Under the pieces are notes generated by a model that saw only the letters and a program-made list of their open reading frames with translations, was not told the origin of the DNA and did no database searches. Shown here in pieces: positions 11,042 through 20,365 of a stretch of DNA of 64,000 nt (positions are counted from its first letter, which is position 1; each line of letters opens with the position of its first letter). This stretch comes from Phaseolus vulgaris (taxonomy: Eukaryota > Streptophyta > Magnoliopsida > Fabales > Fabaceae): positions 20,790,716 through 20,854,715 of the forward strand of contig NC_023759.2 in the NCBI RefSeq assembly GCF_000499845.2, written 5' to 3'. The position numbers and the translations under genes were made by a program.

Positions 11042-11639
11042 GTATTTATAGATAATAGAGTAGAGGAAACTGACTCTGTTTCTTAAGTACTACAAATTTT
11101 TCAGGTTTTTTTTTCATAACATATAAAACATATTTGTTTTTATTGGCAACTGGTATGGTAGAATTAGGAAGTGGTTATTATTTTTTCATTCTTAGTTTCA
11201 TATTAATTATATGAATAATAATAAACAAGGTATGGTAGAATTAAATAAAATCAAAATAGTCAAAATTTGTCATGAGATATCATGGACAAAAGAATATCAC
11301 GAGTTACTATTAGGTGGAGAAAAAAGAAATAAACAGACAATGGAGAAACTTATACTTTTCTTCTTTTATGTAATTTTAGAAAAGACAATAAGAAAAAGAA
11401 AACAAAAATTATTGGTCAATCAAACCCTAAAAAACTCTACATTTCTTTCTTATTTTTTAAGTAAAAAGCTTTATCTATTGGTTTTTTGTGAACTTTATTT
11501 CATGAAGAGCCAGTGCTCAGTGGTGTACCATGTGAACTTTTGATGCTAGCTATAACAATAATCATCTACTTTTCAAAAATATAAAATAAAATTATTATCA
11601 AGATTGAAATTTAAAAATATATATAGAATAGTGTAACAA

Positions 11640-13240
11640 AATTACCTTGATAAGGACCGAGTGGTTGAATGGGTGGTTATGTTTCATCCTCATCTTAAGT
11701 TTCCTCAAAACTTGGTGGCATGGATTGAAGATTGATGTTATTCATCCATTGTCGAATCATTGCATTGTTTTTCTCAAAAATTTTCTAAATGTTTAAATTT
11801 TTTTATTTGAAGCTCATCTCTTTCTTTTTTTAACTACTTCATATCTCTTTTAAGTTTATCAAGCTCTTGATTTTGTATCCACCCATTTGAGGAAGAAGAT
11901 GAGCCAAATTAGTAAGGCCTACCTCCAATAATAGTATATTCCATTCCAAGACCATATATCCTCCCATTCTTGGTTCCAGCTACATCACATCAGACATCTA
12001 ACTCATTTTGGGGGGAGGGAATTCCTTGTGCAGATGCACTTTGTGTTAAGTCTTCAAATGTACATGTAAATTCTTCCTATTAATATCAATTGAATATTCA
12101 TACCAATAGAATATTGATCAAGAAAATAAACAGAGCAATAGTTGTTGTAGTGAAACATGCAAATGGGTGCCCAGCATTCTCTCACAGATTTATCATCATA
12201 AACTTGAGCACATGGATAAAAAAATTAACAATAACTTTAACATTTAATCAAACAGAGTGTTCACGATAAAAAGATCAATCTAACAAAGAACTAATTGAAA
12301 GTTAGCAGAGAATTGATAGGTTATGCAAGAGATTCCCATTTGATGTGGCCACACATCATAAAGTTCGAAGAACAAAAGGGGAGTTCTATTCTGAAGTAAT
12401 TCATATTCATTGAAAATGAAAAAACATAAAATATAACAGAACAACTAAAATAAAAGGTAATAGTTCACTACATTTACTTGTTCAGATTTTTTATCCACCC
12501 AAGAGTTGTCCTTACATTGTTGGTGCGTGCGATGAAACAATTCTAATATAGTGGGAGGATTTCACACAATTTCTACACACTTTCATATTATATATATACA
12601 TATATATATATATGTATATATATTGAGATGTTATAAAAAGAAAATAGTTAAAAAATAAATTACCATATTATATCTATGCTGAGATGTGCTAATAGAGCCC
12701 CATGTGTGACGAGACCCTTCCAAAACCTCCACAACCAGAGACTTGATTTATTTTCCCGATCGTTCTTTTTTTTGGGAATTCTTCAAATTCTCATTGCTGA
12801 CATAATATATCCCATGTACTATCTCCAATCCAGTTTGGCTCAATTGTCGAGCCTTATTTAGATTATTTTTCATGATTAAAACACCTCGCATTTCAAAATT
12901 CTTTCTTGCCCACCTATGATCCGGTAGATAATAAAATTAGACTACATAATTAAACAAAGTTAATTATATGAAATCAACCAATAACTCTCCAATCCATAAG
13001 TCCCTTGTTCTAATTGGTATCTTCTTCCACGATGGCCATGAATTGGTATAATGACTTTTGAGGATATCTCCAATCCCATTAGTTGCAGGGCGTGAAGGTA
13101 AGAATCTACAAAATGACATACAGTTTATTATTAATTTGGTTTTCCTAACAGTAATGATTAAGAATTTAAAAATAAAAGCTTTTATTAAAACCGTGCAACA
13201 TTCTACATTGATGTATATACCCTTGCCCATCAAGGTTTAA
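11640..13240 (-). pseudogene. CACTA (En/Spm) second-ORF relic, Transposase_24-like
   Basis: Minus-strand coding fragments match the plant Ptta/En/Spm transposase family (PF03004 by memory). Near 12970-13080 there is NSWPSWKKIPIRTRDLW, the W-x-x-x-P signature of its N-terminal part. Near 12670-12760 there is a basic stretch with SRHTWGSIS. Near 11895-12000 there is VAGTKNGRIYGLGMEYT, the family's conserved G-x-x-x-G-R-x-Y-G-L-G motif. They lie in the right order on one strand but are separated by stops, frame changes and AT-rich gaps that may be introns. It lies downstream of the TNP2-like pieces, the usual CACTA gene order. Confidence 0.65.
12587..12625. repeat. TA microsatellite
   Basis: Imperfect run of alternating T and A with a few TATG and TACA interruptions, inside the CACTA relic. 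Confidence 0.85.
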
Positions 13241-13640
13241 AATTGACTTGACATAATTGCCATGTGACTTCGATGCAACAAAATTTTCATTTGATGTAGA
13301 ATTAGTTTCATCTGGTGTTGAATTAATTTCATTTGATGTTAAATTAGCTGCAAACTGAGATGTTCTGAATGATTGATCAACATTTTGTTTTGAATTTGAA
13401 TTAAAAGCTCTTGGTGTCAAAGGTTGAGTTGCAAACTGAGATGTTCTTAATGATTGATCAACTTTTGGTTTTGAATTTGAATTAAAAGCTCCTGGTGCCA
13501 AAGGTTGAGCTGTAAACTAAGATGTTCTGAATGATTGATCAACATTTGATTTTGAACTTGAATTAAGTGCTCCTTGTGCCAAAGGTTGAGTGCAAACTTA
13601 GATGTTCTGAATGATGAATCAATGGACGGGAAAGCAATTA
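13240..13640 (-). repeat. ~81-bp tandem repeat, open on the minus strand
   Basis: Three to four diverged units of about 81 bp. On the minus strand each unit encodes a ~27-residue block such as RAFNSNSKQNVDQSFRTSQF. The frame breaks between units. It lies between the acidic frame at 13855-14082 and the Transposase_24-like segment, in the CACTA relic. Confidence 0.75.
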
Positions 13641-13854
13641 GTCGAGAAGCACAAGTAATTTGTGAAGGACGTCTTGAATGTTGTTTGGTCAAATGTTCAC
13701 AAAAAGTAACTTCTTTACCATGATTTTTGTTTGAAATCTGCAATAATCAATTTTAGATATTTTCCACAACTAAAAAATTTACAAATTTTTTAAATCAATA
13801 AAACATAATAAAATAAATTAGAAAAAAATAGAACACAAATACAAATTAAAACTA

Positions 13855-14495
13855 TCATAAAGAAAATGATTTGCTCATCAGTATCACCATTATTACCATT
13901 AAAGTAATCATCAATCTATACTGATTTAAGATTTCATCATCTTTAGAATCATACTCAAATTCACTTTCAAAAACAATTTCGTATTCCTTTTCTTCCTCTT
14001 CAATTTGCTTACTTTCTTTTGAATTCTCAACAACTATCATGTCTACTTCATCTACTTCCTCATACTCGTCTTCATCCACCAAATGACCAAGTAGCTCCCC
14101 ATTTGTTGTGATATTAATGTTAGTTGTTGATTATTGATAAGAAACCTCTAAGGTATATCGATCATCAACAGTACATCTTGGTTTGGTTTTAATAACCACC
14201 CACCAATCAACTATTTTTATTTATTTTTGATAAGGTACATAATATACATGAATTGCATTTGTTGCAAATATGAAAGGATCAAAATTTGAATATCTTATTT
14301 CACAATTAACCTCCACAATGTCATATTAGGGTTGAACTTTTATATCATGATTAATGGTATTATCAAAACCACTCATAGTTAAATACCACTAATACTAATT
14401 GTTTGGTTGGTTCTCCTGAGTATTCTACTTGCATAATCTCTTTAATTTTATTTTTCATTACCATCCTTCACACAAACTCCACAGTTGATTGCTTT
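13855..14495 (-). pseudogene. TNP2-like CACTA transposase, C-terminal part
   Basis: Minus-strand coding from 14495 leftwards. It has KKAINCGVCVK at the left edge of the gypsy insertion, then DPFIFATNAIHVYYVPYQK and WWVVIKTKPR, the conserved end of the DUF4216-type region of CACTA TNP2 proteins. An acidic tail rich in D/E follows (13855-14082). At 14495 it is cut by the gypsy-type element; the next codons upstream resume at 20319 and the frame is continuous when one CTTAC copy is counted. Scattered stops show decay after or around that event. Confidence 0.8.
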
Positions 14496-14500
14496 CTTAC

Positions 14501-15785
14501 TGTTCCCGCCAGTTGACCGGGATCGTCTTTGCGCGTGGCTTGTCCTCGCGAGCTAGGGCACCTTCGTTTTGCTCCGTCTGTGAGTACCTGAAAAGAAGTG
14601 AACAAAGGGGCGCCCTCGCGGCCGTTTGCACTCCGACGATCAAGTCAGCTAGCGAGAAACATCAAAGTGACGCATCTCCGTATCGGAACACCGTAAAAGA
14701 ATGCTCTGAAGGTGGTAAGAAATAACTGAGTGACTAAAACTGTGTTGCTCTAATTGCCTTGTGCTCACAGTGGGTGCGCAGCAAAAACAACTAGGGTTTG
14801 TGCTCTGTGTAAAACTGCGAGAATTAGGTTAAAAACCCGGATCCCCTTCAAATGCCCCAAGGTCCCTTTTTATACATCTCTTATGTTTAAAGCGCGTTAA
14901 AGCGCATTGAAAGCGTTTAAAAATATTCCTTGGAACGTTCAAGTCTTAACTGAATTAACGCGTACCTTGGCAAACTTTCACTGAAACCTTTAATGAGCAC
15001 GTGCGCATCGTCACGTGCCCTTCTAACTTGATCGTTATTCTGCGCAGAGGGTCCCACAGCGTCGCAATCCAACTTAGGGTTATTCCACTGTGTGAGCCCT
15101 CTTTCCTCGAAGTGCTTCTGGCGCGTGGGGTGACATTCTGGGTGCCAACTCATGCGCCCCATTCGCTAGTCACTCGCCCTGGGGGTGTATCTACCTTTCT
15201 CTCGTATCATGCACGTGGTTCTCCCCTGGTCATGGCCCTCTCATGGGTCGTATCTGTCCCAGGGTCTCCCAGCAGTGGCGTGGATACTTCACGAGTCAGG
15301 TTTACCCCCTACTGGTACTAGAACTTATGGCCTTGAAGCCACCTTTCTTTGTTACTGTTCTGAGCTATCAAGGTCCAAGGCTTCCTCACGGTGTCGCCCC
15401 CTCCACGGTCTTTCCTACCCATGGGCATCGGGGGGTAACACCATCGATATCTCCGCTTGGCTATGTCTTCTCTTGGCGACGCCTTCTTTTGGCGACTGTT
15501 CCTCTTGGGCGATGCCTTTGCTTGGCGATGCCTCTCTTGGGCGATGCCTCTCTTGGGCGATGCCTCTCTTGGGCGATGTCAGACCAGCTGATCTTCCATT
15601 ATCTAACACGTCGGTGACACACAAAGCGGTGACAACCGATTATGTATGCCGCAGAACGCCACTTCCATAAACGATGACTAAGTACACCGTAGAACGCCAC
15701 TTCCATAAACAGCGACTATCTTGACTTCTTGACCACCCACCTTTCTCTTGTCCACGTCATCACACCCGATGACCTGATCGGTACA
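14501..15785 (-). repeat. 3' LTR of the gypsy-type element (1285 bp)
   Basis: It runs from TGTTCCCGCCAG to CGGTACA. It has a short array of ~18-bp units with GGGCGATGCCTCTCTT (near 15500-15575) and two copies of a unit containing AACGCCACTTCCATAAAC (near 15648-15715). The ORFs seen in it (e.g. 15185-15670) have no recognisable protein content and occur in both LTRs, so I treat them as chance frames in GC-rich LTR DNA. Confidence 0.92.
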
Positions 15786-15800
15786 CAAGCCCTCCAGTCT
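15786..15800 (-). other. Polypurine tract of the gypsy-type element
   Basis: On the minus strand AAGACTGGAGGGCTTG directly precedes the LTR start TGTACCGATC, the place where plus-strand priming occurs in LTR retrotransposons. Confidence 0.6.
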
Positions 15801-16239
15801 TGAGCTGATAACTTGTTTCAGCAAAAAGACTAAGGCCTCGTCCTATCGTCCACGTGGCATTTTGATGTGTATATGTTGTGATTGCCCTTTGCTTAATTTA
15901 CATCAGTCATGGACTTTATCTGTAACTATAACTCTTGATCCTTACCTAAATGTTTACTTGCTTTATCTTTGTATACTTGCGTCTGCTTCTGCTTTCTTTG
16001 CTATATCGCGTGCGTTACCTTCGGTTCTCCTTGTCATTGTGTTCGACTTTAACTCTTTAGGTAGCACGTGATCTCCTCTCTTACTCTTCCCGTTTAAGTC
16101 GTGATGCGTACCCTTCCTTTGGCCTCTCCACCAAGAAACTTACTTGGCCTTCGTCTCTGCGAGCAATCTTCCCCATGAAAGTGTCGCTTACCGCATCATT
16201 GCCTAAAGGCAAAGAAGGATTTGGTCTCTACTATGGCCT

Positions 16240-16320
16240 CAACATCGCTCAAAGGCGAGGAGGACTTATTTGTTCGTCTCTGGTGCCTCAACGTCGCTCA
16301 AGGGCGAGGAGGGCTTATCT
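16240..16320. repeat. Two copies of a GCTCAAGGGCGAGGAGG unit
   Basis: Two diverged units with the same GGCGAGGAGG core as the large array at 17860-18480, separated from it by about 1.5 kb. This suggests that the array once extended farther or seeded copies locally. Confidence 0.55.
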
Positions 16321-16599
16321 CACCTGTGTTGGGTGTCCACACTCAAGGAGGGACCTGCTCTGGGTGTCCTCAGGGCGCCTGAATACTTTGGGACCAAAGC
16401 CGCACTCTGGTGCCCACGCCCATGGAGAGGTCTAAACAATGGTACCGCATTGTTCATGGAGTGTCTAAAACACCAGGGTAGCTTAGCCCTTATCTTTTTG
16501 CGCTTGGTGCCAACGCCTGAGGAGAGGCCTGCTACTGCAACACCGTATCGTCCTCAGGGTGTCTAAAAACACCAAGGTGAAATGTTCTGAACATCAGAC

Positions 16600-16915
16600 G
16601 CTGGAGCTAGCTGTTCCTACCTGAGGAGGGGGCTTCCCGAAGGGATCCTTCGACCCCTGCTCAGGGACTAGGCACCCAGATTTTAGCTTATATCTATCGT
16701 CCGATACCGGGGCCAACTATTCATACTTGAGGAGGGGGCGTCCCGGAGGAATCCTTTAACCCCTACTCAAGGACTAGGCCTTCAGACTTTAACTTATACT
16801 GCTATCTGATACCGGGGCTAGCTGTTCATACATGAGGAGGGGGTGTCCCAAAGGAATCCCTTAACCCCTGATCAAGGACTAGGCTCCCGGATTTTAACTT
16901 ATACTAGACATACCT
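16600..16915. repeat. 105-bp tandem repeat, three copies
   Basis: Three units begin TGAGGAGGGGGCTTCCCG or close variants at 16621, 16726 and 16831, so the period is 105 bp. Each also carries CCCCTNCTCANGGACTAGGC and GATACCGGGGC. Non-coding, in the 3' part of the gypsy-type element. Confidence 0.88.
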
Positions 16916-16979
16916 GTTATCTTGCTCTGAATTTGACCTCTGCTTGTTTATCTAGCGACGACACCAACCTGGCGACAAC

Positions 16980-17098
16980 CGACAATGCTGACTTCTTGAC
17001 CACCCACCTTTCTCTTGTCCACGTCATCACACCCGCTGACCTGATCGGTACACAAGCCCCCCAGTCTTAAGTTGTGATTTGTCCAGCGAAAAGACTAA
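16980..17098 (-). repeat. Internal duplicate of LTR end plus polypurine tract
   Basis: This segment repeats the junction at 15719-15834: the LTR end (GACCTGATCGGTACA) followed by the tract read on the minus strand as AAGACTGGGGGGCTTG. It is a second, partial LTR/PPT boundary inside the element, about 1.27 kb from the true one. Confidence 0.8.
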
Positions 17099-17859
17099 GA
17101 AGTTGAATTTTCGGCGACCTACATGGCTTTAACTTATCTGTTGTGAAATCACCTGATAACTTGGTTGGTTTTCACTCAACCCAATTAACTTAGCACAAAC
17201 TGAGGCTTAATTCTCTGGAAATCAACTTAACTTGAACAAATGGTTAGTCTATAACAATAACATTTGACACGAAATCACTTACTGGGCAGTAGGCGTGGGT
17301 CATTCTTAGTATCTGAAATCTCGCTTGCCTGATCTGCCAAGTGACATGTGTATTTCTAGGTTATCGCCTAAAACTTTGCTGACCTGGTTCTCACCGTGTA
17401 ATCTTCTTTCTATTTCAATCTCAAAGCCCTAGACTTTCGGCGACGCCATTTTCCTTTTAACTGAAACATCTTTGCTTGACTGGAAGGAGAGTTGGCTTTC
17501 AGATCTCCCTCTACCTTCCCTGAGTCTTAGAACAATGATTTAAATGGTGAGGTGTCCTCTACGAACCTTCCCCAGCCATCGCTTAACTTCTTTTTCAACT
17601 GGTCTTACTAGGTCAATATTGATGTTTCACTCAAGGGAAAAGGCGTCTTCTATCAACCTTCCTTTCCCATACGTAAGATCATTAACACCCCTGACTTTTC
17701 AGTTTCATCTTGCCTGAACTCACTCGAGGGTGAGAAGGACTTTTCCTGATGCCTCAACTTGCCCAGGGGTTACATCTCCTCCTCCCCTGGATGCACTGAG
17801 GACTTTCAAACTTGTCTCAATTTGCTTACGCAAAGAGGTCTTGTAATCTGTTCTTGCCT

Positions 17860-18480
17860 GTACTCGCTCAAGGCGAGGAGGTCTTTTCAATCTCTTCTCG
17901 CCTACACTCGCTCACGGCGAGGAGGACTTTTTTAATCTTTTCTCGCCTACACTCGCTCACGGCGAGGAGGACCTTTTAATCTCTTCTCGCCTACACTCGC
18001 TCACGGCGAGGAGGACTTTTTAATCTCTTCTCGCCTACACTTGCTCACGGCGAGGAGGACTTTTTAATCTTTTCTCGCCTACACTCGCTTACGGCGAGGA
18101 GGTCCTTTCAATCTCTTCTCGCCTACACTCGCTCACGGCGAGGAGGTCCTTTCAATCTCTTCTCACCTACGCTCGCTCACGGCGATGAGCACTTTTTTAA
18201 TCTTTTCTCGCCTACACTCGCTCATGGCGAGGAGGCTCTTTTAATCTCTTCTCGCCTACACTCGCTCCCGGCGAGGAGGACTTTTTAATCTCTTCTCGCC
18301 TACACTCGCTCACAGCGAGGAGGACTTTTTTAATCTTTTCTCACCTACACTCGCTTACGGCGAGGAGGTCCTTTCAATCTCTTCTCGCCTACGGCGAGGA
18401 GGACTTTTTAATCTCTTCTCGCCTACACTCGCTCACGGCGAGGAGGACTTTTTTAATCTTTTCTCGCCGGATGGCGATGA
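17860..18480 (-). repeat. ~44-bp tandem array with built-in hairpins, about 14 units
   Basis: Units of about 44 bp share CTCGCCTACACTCGCTCACG followed by GCGAGGAGGAC and a T-rich tail. Each unit contains the perfect 6-bp inverted pair CTCGCC and GGCGAG around a 13-base loop, so a transcript would form a row of small stem-loops. One unit near 18380 is shortened. Two degenerate units (GGCGATGAGG) extend it towards 18530. Confidence 0.9.
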
Positions 18481-18801
18481 GAACTAAAAAACTTTATACT
18501 CGTGCCTCCGATCGCCAGATGGCGATGAGGACTTAAAACTTTATACTTTAAAACTTTGTACTGGATGCATGCGATCTGAATTCACCATTGCTTTAAATTA
18601 CGCAAAGGCGATAAGGTCTCTCTCCGAAAACTTGAAAAACGATGAGCATGCAAACTTAATAAACTTGGAAACTTTGATAAACTTCGAAACCTTCTTTATT
18701 GGGTGGCCTCGTTAAAAACCCTCCTTAGGGAAAAAAGAGTGCCCCCTTGAAAAACTGTTTTAACTGAAACTGCTTTAAACCGTTCAAATTAATCGCTACT
18801 T

Positions 18802-18936
18802 ACAATGCTTTAACTGTTGCATGCGCTCTTGCTCCGCTTTCGACGCTGCCATTGCTTCCTGCAGCCCTTGCATCATGCCCATGAGTTGTTGCATGGTCAT
18901 CTCTTCACTCCTAGCGCGTGCAGGTCTTGTCCTCAT
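18802..18936 (-). pseudogene. gag N-terminal fragment of the gypsy-type element
   Basis: From the ATG at 18936 the minus strand reads about 44 codons including MRTRPARARSEEM and MQQLMGMMQGLQEAMAASK, then a stop. It aligns with the gag start of the gypsy copy at 8424-8600 (LTLQQVMEMMQALQEE). It is cut after the first ~45 residues. No gag core, protease or RT follows. Confidence 0.78.
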
Positions 18937-19031
18937 GGCTTTCTGAAACTCTCTTAACTTATCTGGGTTTTGAGAACTGGAACGGAAAAACTTGCGTGGT
19001 GGGACTGATGTTTTATATCGGCCCCACGCGT

Positions 19032-20313
19032 TTTGCGCGTGGCTTGTTCTCGCGAGCTAGGGCACCTTCGTTTTGCTCCGTCTGTGAGTACCTGAAAAGA
19101 AGTGAATAAAGGGGCGCCCTCGCGGCCGTTTGCACTCCGACAATCAAGTCAGCTAGCGAGAAACATCAAAGGTGACACACCTCCGTATCGGAACACCGTA
19201 AACGAATGCTCTGAAGGTGGTCAGAAATAACTGAGTGACTAAAACTGTGTTGCCCTAATTGCCTTGTGCTCACAGTGGGTGCGCAGCAAAAACAACTAGG
19301 GTTTGTGCTCTGTGTAAAACTGCGAGAATTAGGTTAAAAACCCGGATCCCCTTCAAATGCCCCAAGGTCCCTTTTTATACATCTCTCATGTTTAAAGCGC
19401 GTTAAAGCGCATTGAAAGCGTATAAAAGTATTCCTTGGAACGTTCAAGTTTTAACTGAATTAACACGTACCTTGGCAAACTTTCACTGAAACCTTTAATA
19501 AGCACGTGCCCTTCTAACTTGATCGTTATTCTGCGCAGAGGGTCCCACAGCGTCGCAATCCAACTTAGGGTTATTCCACTGTGTGAGCCCTCTTTCCTCG
19601 AAGTGCTTCTGGCGCGTGGGGTGACATTCTGGGTGCCAACTCATGCGCCCCAATTGCTAGTCACTCGCCCTGGGGTGTATCTACCTTTCTCTCGTATCAT
19701 GCACGTGGTTCTCCCCTGGTCATGGCCCTCTCATGGGTCGTATCTGTCCCAGGGTCTCCCAGCAGTGGCGTGGATACTTCACGAGTCAGGTTTACCCCCT
19801 ACTGGTACTAGAACTTATGGCCTTGAAGCCACCTTTCTTTGTTACTGTTCTGAGCTATCAAGGTCCAAGGCTTCCTCACGGTGTCGCCCCCTCCACGGTC
19901 TTTCCTACCCATGGGCATCGGGGGGTAACACCATCGATATCTCCGCTTGGCTATGTCTTCTCTTGGCGGCGCCTTATCTTGGCGACGGCTTCTTTTGGCG
20001 ACTGTTCCTCTTAGGCGTTGTCTTTGCTTGGCGATGCCTCTCTCGGGCGCTGCCTCTCTTGGGCGATGTCAGACTACCTGATCTTCCATTATCTAACACG
20101 TCGGTGTCACACAAAGCGGCGACAACCGATTATGTATGCCGCAGAACGCCACTTCCATAAACTGCGACTATGTACACCGCAGAACGTCACTTCCATAAAC
20201 AACGACTATGTACACCGCATAACGCCACTTCCATAAACGGCGACTATGTTGACTTCTTGACCACCCACCTTTCTCTTGTTCACGTCATCACACCCGATGA
20301 CCTGATCGGTACA
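19032..20313 (-). repeat. 5' LTR of the gypsy-type element, inner end deleted
   Basis: It matches the left LTR over nearly its full length but lacks the inner terminus. Where TGTTCCCGCCAGTTGACC should stand, the sequence passes from CGGCCCCACG straight to CGTTTTGCGCGTGG. The deletion removes the LTR end and most of the primer site. It has three copies of the AACGCCACTTCCATAAAC unit near 20145-20245, against two in the other LTR, and fewer GGGCGATGCC units. Confidence 0.9.
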
Positions 20314-20318
20314 CTTAC

Positions 20319-20362
20319 CAATGCTCCATTCTTTCGTGTGAAAATTGAAACCATTGACAAAG
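20319..20362 (-). pseudogene. TNP2-like CACTA transposase, 44-bp remnant between two insertions
   Basis: On the minus strand this encodes FVNGFNFHTKEWSIG, the DUF4216 motif (N-G-x-x-F-H-T) of TNP2-type proteins. It is flanked by the non-autonomous CACTA element on the right and the gypsy-type element on the left. Both junctions are in frame with coding sequence beyond the insertions once one copy of each target duplication is counted. Confidence 0.85.
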
Positions 20363-20365
20363 TAT

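Larger units (their letters stand above)
14501..20313 (-). mobile_element. Non-autonomous gypsy-type LTR element, 5.8 kb, TSD CTTAC
   Basis: Both outer borders are exact: TG at 14501, CA at 20313, with a perfect 5-bp duplication CTTAC at 14496-14500 and 20314-20318. The transcription sense is minus: the gag start and primer-site remnant adjoin the right LTR (so it is the 5' LTR), and a polypurine tract adjoins the left LTR. The interior (15786-19031) keeps only a ~45-codon gag start, a conserved AGGCCACCC segment near 18700, a hairpin-type tandem array and other repeats. There is no pol, so mobility must have depended on a relative. It sits inside the TNP2-like gene of the CACTA relic. Confidence 0.93.

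Noticed and set aside
11211..11543. 110-codon plus-strand ORF
   Set aside because: AT-rich, Lys/Ile/Leu-biased, no domain and no supporting signals.
15185..15670. 161-codon plus-strand ORF (and a near twin at 19519-20160)
   Set aside because: They lie inside the two LTRs of one element, on the strand opposite to its transcription. They have no recognisable domain and reflect the GC-rich LTR composition.
17860..18480. CRISPR-like array
   Set aside because: Regular units with hairpins, but the units are contiguous tandem repeats without unique spacers, in a plant LTR element.
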